Shown: positions 6,188-13,636, numbered from the stretch's first letter. The stretch: DNA of 20,742 nucleotides from Gammaproteobacteria bacterium (GCA_023228645.1 JALOAT010000061.1:1-20742), one strand, 5' to 3'. Numbers and translations: made by a program. The notes: generated by a model not told the origin, from the sequence alone.

Positions 6188-6193
6188 ATTATA
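6188..6193 (-). promoter_or_regulatory. perfect -10 hexamer immediately before smpB
   Basis: The complement of 6188-6193 reads TATAAT, 8 bases before the smpB ATG. Transcription would then start within about two bases of the start codon. No good -35 is evident at 16-18 bases (TCAACC-like sequence at 19-20). Promoter assignment is moderately supported. Confidence 0.5.
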
Positions 6194-6267
6194 GGCGAAG
6201 GCCCCGGCACCGGGTTGAGGGGCAGGGGTCTTTTCGCGGAAAATCCCGCAAACCGAGGGGGAGACCG

Positions 6268-7644
6268 ATGCAGGAGCACCGCGAACACATTCACGGCCAA
6301 TGGTCGTCACGCTGGGCTTTCATTCTCGCCGCCACCGGCTCCGCCGTGGGCCTTGGCAACATCTGGAAGTTCCCGTACATCACTGGCGAGAACGGCGGCG
6401 GCGCATTTGTGCTGGTGTATCTCGGCTGCATCGCACTCATTGGTGTCCCCATCATGGTGGCGGAGATCATGCTCGGTCGGCGCGGGCGGCGCAGCCCCAT
6501 CAATGCGATGCGCTTCCTGGCCCACGAAGAAGGCGTCGCGCCGGCCTGGCAGGCCCTCGGCTGGTGGGGCGTGGTGGCCGGTGTCCTGATCCTGTCTTTC
6601 TACAGTGTTATCGCGGGCTGGGCCCTTGCCTACGTGGTGCGCGCTGCGGGCGGGGTGTTCAATGGCATGGACGGAACCACGGCGCAGACCGTGTTCACGG
6701 AACTGGTGCAGGATCCGGAGCGCCTGCTCGCCTGGCACACCATGTTCGTCGTCATGACCGTGGTGGTGGTGTCCCGGGGGGTGGCGGCCGGACTCGAGAA
6801 GGCAGTGCGCTGGATGATGCCGGTCCTGTTTCTGATCCTGCTGGTGCTGGTGGGCTATGCCATGAATTCCGGGCACTTCATGGCGGGCTTGCGCTTCATG
6901 TTCGCGCCTGATTTCGGGCGGCTGAGCCTGCAGGGCGTGCTCATCGCCATGGGGCATTCCTTCTTCACCCTGAGCCTCGGCATGGGCGCCATCATGGTGT
7001 ATGGGTCTTATCTGTCGCGCCGGACCTCCATCATGAGCACCACGTTCGTCATCGCCGCGGCCGACACGTCCGTGGCGTTGCTCGCGGGTCTCGCGATTTT
7101 TCCCATCGTGTTCGCCAACGGCATGCCACCCGGTGCCGGCCCGGGACTGGTGTTTCAGACCTTGCCCATCGCCTTCGGCAACATGCCTGGCGGTACCTTC
7201 TTCGGCACGTTGTTCTTCGTCCTGCTGGCCTTCGCCGCCTGGACCTCGTCGATCTCCCTAATGGAACCGGCGGTGGCCTGGCTGGTGGAAAACCATAACG
7301 TGTCGCGCGTGAACGCCGCGGCGTTCACGGGCATCGTCGGTTGGGTTCTCGGGCTTGGGACCATCTTTTCGTTCAACGTCTGGTCGGGTGAGCCGTATCA
7401 GCTGTTCGGAAAGACGGTATTCGACCTGTTAGACTACGCGACCACCAATGTGATGCTGCCGCTCGGCGGTTTGCTCATCGCGGTATTTGCCGGTTGGTTC
7501 ATGCGGCGCAGTTCCAGCATGGAGGAACTGGGCATTGGCGACTCCCGCCTTTACCGTGGGTGGCGTTTCGTCATCCGCTATGTGTCACCGGTGCTGATCA
7601 CCCTGGTGTTCCTGCAACTGGTCGGCATCCTCCGGTTCAACTGA
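6268..7644 (+). CDS. neurotransmitter:sodium symporter (SNF/NSS) family transporter
   Basis: This 458-residue inner-membrane protein opens with the NSS signature SSRWAFILAATGSAVGLGN followed by IWKFPYITGENGGGAF, whose residues line the Na+ and substrate sites in LeuT. About eleven hydrophobic segments follow; examples start at FVLVYLGCIALIGVPIMVA, WWGVVAGVLILSFYSVIAGW, MGHSFFTLSLGMGAIMVYGSY (the unwound TM6-like region) and TFFGTLFFVLLAFAAWTSSI. Relatives import amino acids or similar amines with Na+; the substrate cannot be told. The ATG at 6268 has GGGGGAG seven bases upstream and starts just before the signature. The frame is open further upstream, but that stretch lies over the smpB start and is not coding. 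ratA begins two bases after the stop, so the genes are probably co-transcribed. Confidence 0.93.
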   Translation: MQEHREHIHGQWSSRWAFILAATGSAVGLGNIWKFPYITGENGGGAFVLVYLGCIALIGVPIMVAEIMLGRRGRRSPINAMRFLAHEEGVAPAWQALGWWGVVAGVLILSFYSVIAGWALAYVVRAAGGVFNGMDGTTAQTVFTELVQDPERLLAWHTMFVVMTVVVVSRGVAAGLEKAVRWMMPVLFLILLVLVGYAMNSGHFMAGLRFMFAPDFGRLSLQGVLIAMGHSFFTLSLGMGAIMVYGSYLSRRTSIMSTTFVIAAADTSVALLAGLAIFPIVFANGMPPGAGPGLVFQTLPIAFGNMPGGTFFGTLFFVLLAFAAWTSSISLMEPAVAWLVENHNVSRVNAAAFTGIVGWVLGLGTIFSFNVWSGEPYQLFGKTVFDLLDYATTNVMLPLGGLLIAVFAGWFMRRSSSMEELGIGDSRLYRGWRFVIRYVSPVLITLVFLQLVGILRFN

Positions 7645-7646
7645 AC

Positions 7647-8096
7647 ATGCCCATCGTCCAGAAAAGTGCCATCGTTCCGTACAGCGCCAGCGAGATGTTC
7701 GTGCTCGTCGATGACGTGGATGCCTATCCGCAGTTCCTGCCCTGGTGCAGCGGTGCGCGCGTGCACTCGCGCACGGAAGACGAAGTGCACGCCACGGTGG
7801 AGATCGCCCATGGTGCGCTGCACAAGTCCTTCAGCACCCGCAACCGCCTTCAGGCGGGGAAGATGATCGAAATGCGTCTGGTAGACGGCCCGTTCCGGCG
7901 CCTGGAAGGCTTCTGGCGCTTTGACGCCCTGGGAGACAAGGCGTGCAAGGTCTCTCTGGATCTGGAATTCGAATTTTCCAGCCGCATCATCGGTATGGCG
8001 CTCGGACCGGTGTTCAGCCAAATCACCAGTACCTTCGTCGACTCATTCCGCCGTCGTGCGGAGCAGGTGTACGGAAAATCACGAGGCCTATCATGA
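7647..8096 (+). CDS. ratA: RatA-type START/coenzyme Q-binding protein
   Basis: This 149-residue member of the START/polyketide cyclase-like family contains YSASEMFVLVDDVDAYPQFLPWC near residues 12-34 (family hallmark YP-FLPWC), STRNRL at about 63, and a C-terminal helix GPVFSQITSTFVDSFRRRAEQVYG. E. coli RatA has been described as blocking 70S assembly, and the yeast homologue Coq10 binds ubiquinone. Which role applies here cannot be read from sequence. The neighbours ratA-rnfH and divergent smpB match the conserved gammaproteobacterial cluster. The start lies 2 bases after the transporter stop, and the end overlaps rnfH. Confidence 0.93.
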   Translation: MPIVQKSAIVPYSASEMFVLVDDVDAYPQFLPWCSGARVHSRTEDEVHATVEIAHGALHKSFSTRNRLQAGKMIEMRLVDGPFRRLEGFWRFDALGDKACKVSLDLEFEFSSRIIGMALGPVFSQITSTFVDSFRRRAEQVYGKSRGLS

Positions 8097-8431
8097 GCGA
8101 ACAGACTGCGAGCCGCTTCCAGGTGGAAGTGGCTTACGCCCGTCCGGAAGGGCAGTACATCATCCCCGTGGAGGTTGAGGCCGGCATGACCTTGCGCCAC
8201 GCTATCGAGCGGTCGGGGTTACTGGAGAAGTGCCCGGAAATCGACATCGCCAGTGCCAAGGTGGGGGTGTTCGGCAAGCTGAGCAAACTGGATAAGGAAC
8301 TGCGCCCGAAGGACCGGGTGGAAGTCTATCGCCCGCTCATTGCGGACCCGAAGGAGGTTCGCAAGCAGCGCAGTGCCGAAGGCAAGCGCATGAAAAAAGG
8401 CGGTGGGGAACTGGAAGAAAAGGGCGCGTAA
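8093..8431 (+). CDS. rnfH: RnfH family ubiquitin-like protein
   Basis: This 112-residue protein has a beta-grasp (ubiquitin-like) core: VEVAYARPEGQYIIPVEVEAG, TLRHAIERSGLLEKCPEIDI, then VGVFGKL and DRVEVYRPLIADPKEVRKQR. The last of these is the RnfH signature. The C terminus is a charged tail. The start ATG overlaps the ratA stop as ATGA, so the pair is translationally coupled. The molecular role is not established; it is named for its association with Rnf electron-transport loci in some bacteria, though it commonly sits next to ratA as here. It converges on bamE with a 26-base gap and no clear terminator. Confidence 0.93.
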   Translation: MSEQTASRFQVEVAYARPEGQYIIPVEVEAGMTLRHAIERSGLLEKCPEIDIASAKVGVFGKLSKLDKELRPKDRVEVYRPLIADPKEVRKQRSAEGKRMKKGGGELEEKGA

Positions 8432-8457
8432 TCCGGGCTACCAAGCCGACCTGGTGA

Positions 8458-8829
8458 TTACCTGTCCTTCCTGACCGGCGCATCCCGACGTGAGACCATC
8501 TCCAGGGCCGCGCGCTCCGTGGCGGGGAGTTCCCCCTGCTTCTCGACGCGCGCCAAGCGGCCGTTCTCGAAGTGGAGGGTCAGGCGGTAGGTCGCCTGCA
8601 ATTCCCCTTCCTGTTCCAGGGAATAGAAATACTCCCAGCGCTCCGGATGGAAGGCATCGACGATCAGCGGTGAACCGAGTACGAAGCGCACCTGCTGTTG
8701 TTCCATGCCCGGCTTAACCAAGGCGAGCCGCTCCTCGGAGACGATGTTTCCTTGCTGGACCTCAACGCGGTAGGCGCTGCAACCTGCGAGCGCGGCCGCG
8801 AGCGCCATAAAAACGAGAATTCGTTGCAT
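8458..8829 (-). CDS. bamE: outer-membrane assembly lipoprotein BamE (SmpA/OmlA)
   Basis: This 123-residue precursor begins with a lipoprotein signal MQRILVFMALAAALAGCSA. The lipobox LAGC places the lipidated Cys at 17, and the Ser at +2 predicts outer-membrane sorting. The mature part carries the BamE core LVKPGMEQQQVRFVLGSPLIV then DAFHPERWEYFYSL, and a second strand region YRLTLHFENGRLARVE. BamE is an accessory component of the Bam complex that inserts beta-barrel proteins. An upstream in-frame ATG would add 41 residues and displace the signal peptide, so I start at 8829. It is divergent from fur across 67 bases, the usual arrangement, and the two promoters must overlap. Confidence 0.95.
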   Translation of the reverse strand: MQRILVFMALAAALAGCSAYRVEVQQGNIVSEERLALVKPGMEQQQVRFVLGSPLIVDAFHPERWEYFYSLEQEGELQATYRLTLHFENGRLARVEKQGELPATERAALEMVSRRDAPVRKDR

Positions 8830-8835
8830 TTGGTT

Positions 8836-8864
8836 TTGACGTGTGACGTTTTGCGAAATAATAC
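8836..8864 (+). promoter_or_regulatory. sigma-70 promoter of fur
   Basis: TTGACG (8836-8841), a 17-base spacer and TAATAC (8859-8864) make a near-consensus promoter 32 bases before the fur ATG. The reverse complement of the -10 region reads TATTAT and could serve bamE, though its -35 is weak. I do not see a convincing Fur box over it. Confidence 0.72.
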
Positions 8865-8896
8865 GCGAACGAACCGTTGAATGACATGGAGCCGAC

Positions 8897-9337
8897 ATGG
8901 GCAACGAAGATCTGCACCGGGTGGGCCTGAAGGCCACGGTGCCGCGCATCAAGATTCTGGATTTTCTCGAGAAGAACCGCGACCGTCACATGTCGGCCGA
9001 GGACGTGTATCGCGCCATGCTCGATCTGGGCGAAGACGTGGGGCTTGCCACCATTTATCGCGTGCTCATGCAGTTCGAACAGGCGGATTTGGTGACACGC
9101 CATCACTTCGAGGGCGGCCACGCGGTGTATGAACTCAACGAGGGCCGGCATCATGATCACATCGTGTGCATCAAGTGCGGGCGGGTGGACGAATTCGTGG
9201 ACGACACCATCGAGGAGCGCCAGCACGCCATCGCGGAACGCTTCGGCTACACCATCACCGACCACAGCCTGACCATCTACGGCATCTGCCCGAAGTGCCA
9301 GGAAGGTGTGTCCGCAAATGAACGTAAGCGGACCTAA
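8897..9337 (+). CDS. fur: ferric uptake regulator Fur
   Basis: This 146-residue protein is Fur. The N-terminal winged helix includes GLKATVPRIKILDFL and the recognition helix LATIYRVLMQFEQADLV (50-66). The metal region has HHDH at 85-88, Cys91-x2-Cys94 in HIVCIKCGRVDEF, and Cys131-x2-Cys134 in GICPKC, giving both structural zinc cysteine pairs. Fur with Fe2+ represses iron-uptake genes. GGAG lies five bases before the start ATG. The promoter above is strong, and the position divergent from bamE is standard for gammaproteobacteria. No terminator is obvious directly after the stop; a repeat array starts 27 bases later. Confidence 0.97.
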   Translation: MGNEDLHRVGLKATVPRIKILDFLEKNRDRHMSAEDVYRAMLDLGEDVGLATIYRVLMQFEQADLVTRHHFEGGHAVYELNEGRHHDHIVCIKCGRVDEFVDDTIEERQHAIAERFGYTITDHSLTIYGICPKCQEGVSANERKRT

Positions 9338-9424
9338 AGGAAAGCGTAAAGGCAAAGAGCATTAACCACGGGGGACACGGGGAACACGGGGGGAAATCCA
9401 TCAACGGTTACCCCTACCTGTAGG

Positions 9425-9537
9425 CTGTCTCTTAGTCACATCATTTTTCAGGAGAGACAGAAGCTTGCGTCTCGTCTCCCGGAGGGAGAGGGGGCAAGAG
9501 AAGCTGGCTACAACGGCGAAATGTGACCAAGAGACAG
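9425..9537. mobile_element. 113-bp MITE with IS50/Tn5-like ends and 9-bp target duplication
   Basis: The left end reads CTGTCTCTTAGTCACAT. The inverted right end (complement of 9521-9537) reads CTGTCTCTTGGTCACAT, 16 of 17 identical. Both closely resemble the Tn5/IS50 mosaic end family (CTGTCTCTTATACACATCT). The direct repeat ACCTGTAGG occurs at 9416-9424 and again at 9538-9546, a perfect 9-bp target duplication, the size made by IS4-family IS50-type transposases. The interior (about 79 bp) has no coding capacity and includes small purine-rich hairpins. It is therefore a non-autonomous element that depended on a transposase encoded elsewhere. It is inserted at the GTAG head of a REP. Confidence 0.88.
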
Positions 9538-9541
9538 ACCT

Positions 9542-9600
9542 GTAGGAGCGGCCTCAGGCCGCGATTGCCGTCGGATACCGCGCGATTATGGCCTGAGGCA
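9542..9600. repeat. REP-like sequence interrupted by the MITE
   Basis: GTAG (9542-9545) is followed by a perfect hairpin GCGGCC TCA GGCCGC (9548-9562). A partly inverted second copy, GGCCTGAGGC, lies at 9590-9599. The GTAGGAGCGGC head resembles REP sequences of Pseudomonas and relatives. Confidence 0.6.
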
Positions 9601-9713
9601 GCTTCTGCGGATAAATCGATTTCCCCGTGTTCCCCGTGTCCCCCGTGGTTCGGCTTTTCTTTTCTGTCTTCGTCCGCTGGCGTTCACTTGTGGACGACGC
9701 GTGTCGGTCAAGC

Positions 9714-11387
9714 CTACGACTCTGCGGTGCGCTCGATGAGTTCGCGGGCGTGGGAGCGGGTCTGGGCGGTGATCTCGATGCCGCCCAGCATGCGCGCCAC
9801 TTCTTCCACGCGCGCATCGCCCGTGACGTGTTCGATGTGCGTCGTGGTCACACCCTTGCGGGTCTGTTTGCTCACCACGAAATGATGGTGGCCGAGCGCC
9901 GCCACCTGGGGCTGGTGGGTGACGCACAGCACCTGGCGTTTGCCGCCCAGGTCGCGTAGCCGACGGCCCACCATCTCCGCCACGCGCCCGCCGATGCCCA
10001 CGTCCACTTCGTCGAAGATGAGGGTGGGGATGCCGGCACCGGTGGCGGTCAGCACCTGAATGGCGAGGCTGATGCGCGAGAGCTCGCCGCCCGAGGCGAC
10101 CTTGCCGAGCGGGCGCGCCGGCTGGCCGGGATTGGCGCTCACCAGCAGTTCGATGCGTTCCAGTCCCGCTGCCCCGGCCTGGGCTTCGTCCAGGGTTTCG
10201 ACGGCCACTTCCAATCTCCCGCCCGCCATACCCAATTCCTGCATGTTGGCGGTCACCGCCACGCCGAGCTTCTCGGCGGCGCTCGCGCGCTTCTTGCCCG
10301 CCTGGCGCGCCAGTTCAAGGTAAGCGGCCTTGGCCTGGGCGATGTCGCGCTCCAGGCCGTCGAGGCGCGCACCGGCGTTCTCCAGGGCGTCCAGCTCCGC
10401 GGCGAAACGCTCGCCCAGGGCGATGAGTTCCTCACCGTCGGTGCGGTGCTTGCGGGCGAGGTTGTGGATGTCGGCGAGGCGTTGTTCCAACTCACCCAGC
10501 CGTGCCGGATCGAGGTCAAGGCGATCACGATAGCGGCGCAGCTCCGAAGCCGCCTCACGGGCCTGGATGAGGGCGCTCTCCAGCAACTGTGTGCACTCGG
10601 CGACGCCGCCATCGAAGCGCTCCATTTCGCGCAGTTCCGCGAGGGCGCGGCTCATGAGATTCACCGCCGCCTGATCGTCTTCGTACAGCAACTGCTCGGC
10701 GGTCTGGCTGCTTTCGAGCAAATGGCTGGCGTTGGCCAAGCGGCGGTGTTCCTCTTCCACCTGGGCGATCTCGCCGGGTTTGAGGTCCAGCGCCTGGAGT
10801 TCGGCCAGCTGAAAACGCAGCAGTTCCAGACGTGACTCGCGTTCGTTCTGCGCCGTGGCCAGGTGGGCGTAGTCCTCTTCGAGCGCCTTCCAATGCCGGT
10901 AGCGTTTGGTCAGCTCGGCCACCGTGGCGTCGAGGCCGGCGAAGCCGTCGAGCAGTTCGCGCTGGGCATCGCGCTTGAGCAGCGACTGATGGGCGTGCTG
11001 GCCGTGGATGTCCACCAGGCGCTCGCCCAGTTCGCGTAGCGACAGCACCGGCACCACGCGGCCGTTTACGAAGGCCTTGGAGCGCCCGTCGCTGCCGACC
11101 ACGCGGCGGATGACGCACTCGCCGTCGGCATCCAGCTCGTTTTCTTTCAGCCAGGCGTTCACCTCCGGCAGCGCGCGGACGTCGAAGCCGGCGTTCACCT
11201 CGGCGCGCTCCGCGCCGTGACGCACGGCGATGGATTCCGCGCGCTCGCCCAGGCAAAGGCCCAGGGCGTCGAGCAGGATGGACTTGCCCGCGCCGGTCTC
11301 ACCGGTGAGCACGGTCATGCCCGCGCCGAAGTCCAGTTCGAGCCGGTCCACGATGGCGAAATCGCTGATATGCAGATGGGTGAGCAT
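9714..11387 (-). CDS. recN: DNA repair protein RecN
   Basis: This 557-residue SMC-like ATPase has the Walker A GETGAGKS at 29-36 after MLTHLHISDFAIVD. A long coiled-coil middle runs from about 155 to 400, rich in Leu, Glu, Ala and Arg heptads. The ABC signature SGGELSRISLAIQ begins at 432, and Walker B LIFDEVDVGIGG is at 456-467. It ends with CVTHQPQVAALGHHHFVV. RecN acts early in double-strand break repair, probably tethering DNA ends. Length and order are normal for the family. I looked for a LexA-type CTGT-N8-ACAG box in the 106 bases upstream and found none on reading, so SOS control is not evident. The Shine-Dalgarno sequence is weak. Confidence 0.97.
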   Translation of the reverse strand: MLTHLHISDFAIVDRLELDFGAGMTVLTGETGAGKSILLDALGLCLGERAESIAVRHGAERAEVNAGFDVRALPEVNAWLKENELDADGECVIRRVVGSDGRSKAFVNGRVVPVLSLRELGERLVDIHGQHAHQSLLKRDAQRELLDGFAGLDATVAELTKRYRHWKALEEDYAHLATAQNERESRLELLRFQLAELQALDLKPGEIAQVEEEHRRLANASHLLESSQTAEQLLYEDDQAAVNLMSRALAELREMERFDGGVAECTQLLESALIQAREAASELRRYRDRLDLDPARLGELEQRLADIHNLARKHRTDGEELIALGERFAAELDALENAGARLDGLERDIAQAKAAYLELARQAGKKRASAAEKLGVAVTANMQELGMAGGRLEVAVETLDEAQAGAAGLERIELLVSANPGQPARPLGKVASGGELSRISLAIQVLTATGAGIPTLIFDEVDVGIGGRVAEMVGRRLRDLGGKRQVLCVTHQPQVAALGHHHFVVSKQTRKGVTTTHIEHVTGDARVEEVARMLGGIEITAQTRSHARELIERTAES

Positions 11388-11442
11388 GGCCGTCTAAGTC
11401 TGTTTGGATCCACCAACGGCGGAGGTCTTGTTAGGGAACACC

Positions 11443-11478
11443 TTTGCGTCCATTGCGTTTTTTGCGTCTCTGCGTTGG
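11443..11478. repeat. short array of four 9-bp units (TTTGCGTCC type) between nadK and recN
   Basis: Four imperfect 9-bp units follow each other: TTTGCGTCC, ATTGCGTTT, TTTGCGTCT and CTGCGTTGG. The period is the same as in the CCACGGGGG arrays but the sequence is unrelated. It lies in the 106-base gap between nadK and recN. Similar TTTGCGTC arrays are, from memory, dispersed in other bacterial genomes. Confidence 0.6.
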
Positions 11479-11493
11479 ATTTTCTGTTGAAGG

Positions 11494-12363
11494 TCAGCCC
11501 CAGTGGAGCTTGGCACGCAGCAGGTTGAAGTGGTCGTGTCCGGCGGGGTGGATGAGGCGCACGCGATGGTCCGCCTTGCGGATGCGGATTTGGTCACCGG
11601 AGACCAGGCCGAGGTTGATCTGCCCGTCGCAGGTGATCTGCGCATGGGAGTGGGTGTCCTCGCGCACCAACACCTCAATGAGGCTGTCACCACGCACCAC
11701 GATGGGCCGGTTGCTCATGGTGTGCGGACAGATGGGCACCAGTACGATGGCATCCAGATTGGCGTGCATGATGGGGCCGCCGCCCGACAGGGCGTAGGCG
11801 GTGGAGCCGGTGGGCGTGGAGACAATGAGGCCGTCGGAACGCAGGATCTGGACGAACTGGCCGTTCACCCAGGTCTCGATCTCGATCATGCGCGCCACTT
11901 CCCACTTGTGCACCACCACATCGTTGAGGGCTTCGCTTTCGCTGATGTGCTCGCCGTCGCGGATGATGCTGCAGTGCAGCAGGAAGCGTTCCTCGACCAT
12001 GTAGTTGCCGGCAAGGATTTCATCGAGTTTTTGCTCGAATTCCTGGGGCGAAATGTCGGTGAGGAAGCCGAGTCGGCCCAAATTGATGCCAAGCAGGGGG
12101 ACGTCATAACGGGCCAGGGAGCGGCCGGCGGCGAGCAGGGTGCCGTCACCGCCCACGGCGATGGCCAGGTCGCAGCGCTCGCCGATCTGTTCGCGGCTGG
12201 CCACGGCGAGGCCGTGATCGGGCAGGACCCTCGCCGTGGATTCGTCCAGCAGCACTTCCACGTTGCGCGACGCCAGGAATGCACTCAGCTTTTGCAGGGT
12301 ATCGCCAACCGATGGATCGGCGTATTTGCCGATCAGCCCTACACACTGGAAGCTCTGTGCCAT
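11494..12363 (-). CDS. nadK: NAD kinase
   Basis: This 289-residue enzyme phosphorylates NAD to NADP with ATP (or polyphosphate in some relatives). The GGDGTLL motif at 71-77 has catalytic Asp73. GINLGRLGFLTDISP follows at about 92-106, the NAD-binding NDVVVH at 147-152, and DGLIVSTPTGSTAYALSGGGPI from 177 on, the conserved TPTGSTAY loop. It ends with ITCDGQ and a basic tail. The ATG at 12363 has GGAGGAAC upstream and gives the usual length; an earlier in-frame ATG would add 35 residues with no family support. It is divergent from hrcA and lies upstream of recN on the same strand, a conserved gammaproteobacterial arrangement. Confidence 0.96.
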   Translation of the reverse strand: MAQSFQCVGLIGKYADPSVGDTLQKLSAFLASRNVEVLLDESTARVLPDHGLAVASREQIGERCDLAIAVGGDGTLLAAGRSLARYDVPLLGINLGRLGFLTDISPQEFEQKLDEILAGNYMVEERFLLHCSIIRDGEHISESEALNDVVVHKWEVARMIEIETWVNGQFVQILRSDGLIVSTPTGSTAYALSGGGPIMHANLDAIVLVPICPHTMSNRPIVVRGDSLIEVLVREDTHSHAQITCDGQINLGLVSGDQIRIRKADHRVRLIHPAGHDHFNLLRAKLHWG

Positions 12364-12461
12364 TGACGTTGGTTCCTCCGAGGCGCACAAAGCTATCACG
12401 TCGCGACTGGCCTGGCCAACCGCCTGTGCCGGCGCCGTTTTGTTGCAATTCCGCCTTTCTG

Positions 12462-12488
12462 GTAGCACTCTATTCAGTGGAGTGCTAA
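12462..12488 (+). promoter_or_regulatory. CIRCE element, HrcA operator
   Basis: GTAGCACTC (12462-12470), a 9-base spacer and GAGTGCTAA (12480-12488) match the CIRCE consensus TTAGCACTC-N9-GAGTGCTAA at 17 of 18 arm positions. It ends six bases before the hrcA ATG, so it overlaps the likely transcription start and also the only GGAG near the start codon. TTGCAA at 12443-12448 may be the -35. Known biology: HrcA dimers bind CIRCE and are released on heat shock. Confidence 0.93.
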
Positions 12489-12494
12489 AGCTGA

Positions 12495-13553
12495 ATGACC
12501 CAGACCTCGACCCATTCGTCCACCATGTCCCTCGCCCTGAACGAGCGTGCCCGGCAGCTCCTCAAATTCGTGGTGGAACGCTACATCCGCGATGGGCAGC
12601 CGGTCGGGTCCCGCACCGTATCGCGCGACTCTTCCCTGGACCTGAGCCCGGCCACCATCCGCAACATCATGGCCGACCTGGAAGAAATGGGGCTGGTCGC
12701 ATCGCCTCATACTTCAGCGGGACGGGTGCCCACGGCGCACGGCTATCGGGTGTTCGTGGACAGCCTGCTCACCGTACGCGATCTGGGAGAGATGGAGGTC
12801 AGCAATCTGCGCCATCAGCTCGCACCCGCGGGCGAACCGAAGCGCATCCTCGAGACGGCCTCGGCCATGCTGTCGGAAATCACCGCGCTGGCGGGGGTGG
12901 TCATGGTGCCCCGGCGCGAGCAGGTGGCCAGCCGGCACGTGGAGTTCCTCGGTCTGGCACAGAACCGGGTGTTGGTCATCCTGGTCACCAACGAAAAAGA
13001 GGTGCAGAACCGCATCATCCACACCTCGCGCCCGTATACCCAGTCCGAGCTCCAGCAGGCCGCGGGCTATCTCAACGAGGCCTTCGCCGGCCGCGATCTC
13101 GCTGCCATGCGCCAGGGGCTCGTGGAAGAGATGCAGGCCACCCGTGAGCACATGAACCAACTCATGATCGCGGCGTTGGAGATGGCGAGCGAATCCAGTG
13201 ATAGCGAGGGCGATTACGTCCTGGCGGGCCAGACGAACCTGATGAATTATGCCGAGATGTCCAATGTGGAACGGCTGCGCCAGCTGTTCGAGGCCTTCAA
13301 CCGCAAGCGTGACATCCTGCACCTGCTCGATCAGTCCCTGCGGGCCAACGGTATCCAAATCTTCATCGGCGAAGAGTCCGGCTACGACGTGCTGGACGAA
13401 TGCAGTGTGGTCACGGCGCCCTATACGATGGAGGGCTGCGTGGTCGGCGTGCTCGGGGTGATCGGTCCCACGCGCATGCACTACGACCGGGTCATCCCCA
13501 TCGTCGACGTCACCGCCCGATTGCTCGGCGCGGCCTTGAATCAGACCAGATAG
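12495..13553 (+). CDS. hrcA: heat-inducible transcription repressor HrcA
   Basis: This 352-residue protein has the N-terminal winged helix LNERARQLLKFVVERYIRDGQPVGSRTV and the recognition segment DLSPATIRNIMADLEEMGLVASPHTSAGRVPTAHGYR, split by its helix pair. The C-terminal GAF-like core ends in IGEESGYDVLDECSVVTAPY and GVLGVIGPTRMHYDRVIPIVDVTARLLG. HrcA represses chaperone genes by binding CIRCE and is thought to be kept active by GroEL. The operator lies just upstream, so it should repress itself and the genes behind it. The start at 12495 is taken from spacing to the CIRCE/GGAG. The ATG at 12525 matches the family N terminus slightly better and cannot be excluded. Confidence 0.95.
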   Translation: MTQTSTHSSTMSLALNERARQLLKFVVERYIRDGQPVGSRTVSRDSSLDLSPATIRNIMADLEEMGLVASPHTSAGRVPTAHGYRVFVDSLLTVRDLGEMEVSNLRHQLAPAGEPKRILETASAMLSEITALAGVVMVPRREQVASRHVEFLGLAQNRVLVILVTNEKEVQNRIIHTSRPYTQSELQQAAGYLNEAFAGRDLAAMRQGLVEEMQATREHMNQLMIAALEMASESSDSEGDYVLAGQTNLMNYAEMSNVERLRQLFEAFNRKRDILHLLDQSLRANGIQIFIGEESGYDVLDECSVVTAPYTMEGCVVGVLGVIGPTRMHYDRVIPIVDVTARLLGAALNQTR

Positions 13554-13636
13554 ACCCCACATGTGCCCCAATTCCCGGCACCTGCGAAGGCGCTGCGGGC
13601 TGTTTTCGTATTTATTGGAGAAGGACAGTCGCGATC

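Larger units (their letters stand above)
9364..9650. repeat. composite intergenic repeat 2: inverted arrays of 9-bp units around REP and MITE
   Basis: Left arm AACCACGGGGGACACGGGG (9364-9382) is extended by AACACGGGGGG. The exact inverse right arm CCCCGTGTCCCCCGTGGTT is at 9632-9650, also with an extra unit. The enclosed 250 bases carry a MITE and a REP-like hairpin. The array is flanked by AAAGNNTT-like sequence on the left and GGCTTTTC on the right, as in the other copies. It fills most of the 376-base gap between fur and recN; no gene is seen there. Confidence 0.87.

Noticed and set aside
9364..9650. Repeat arms considered as a CRISPR array
   Set aside because: The units are 9 bp, contiguous and inverted in pairs, with no regular spacers and no cas genes.
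11388..11493. LexA box ahead of recN
   Set aside because: No CTGT-N8-ACAG or close variant was found on either strand in the gap by reading.
12236..13147. 303-residue plus-strand frame spanning the nadK-hrcA gap into hrcA
   Set aside because: It is out of frame with hrcA, low-complexity (Arg/Gly/Pro) and crosses the CIRCE.
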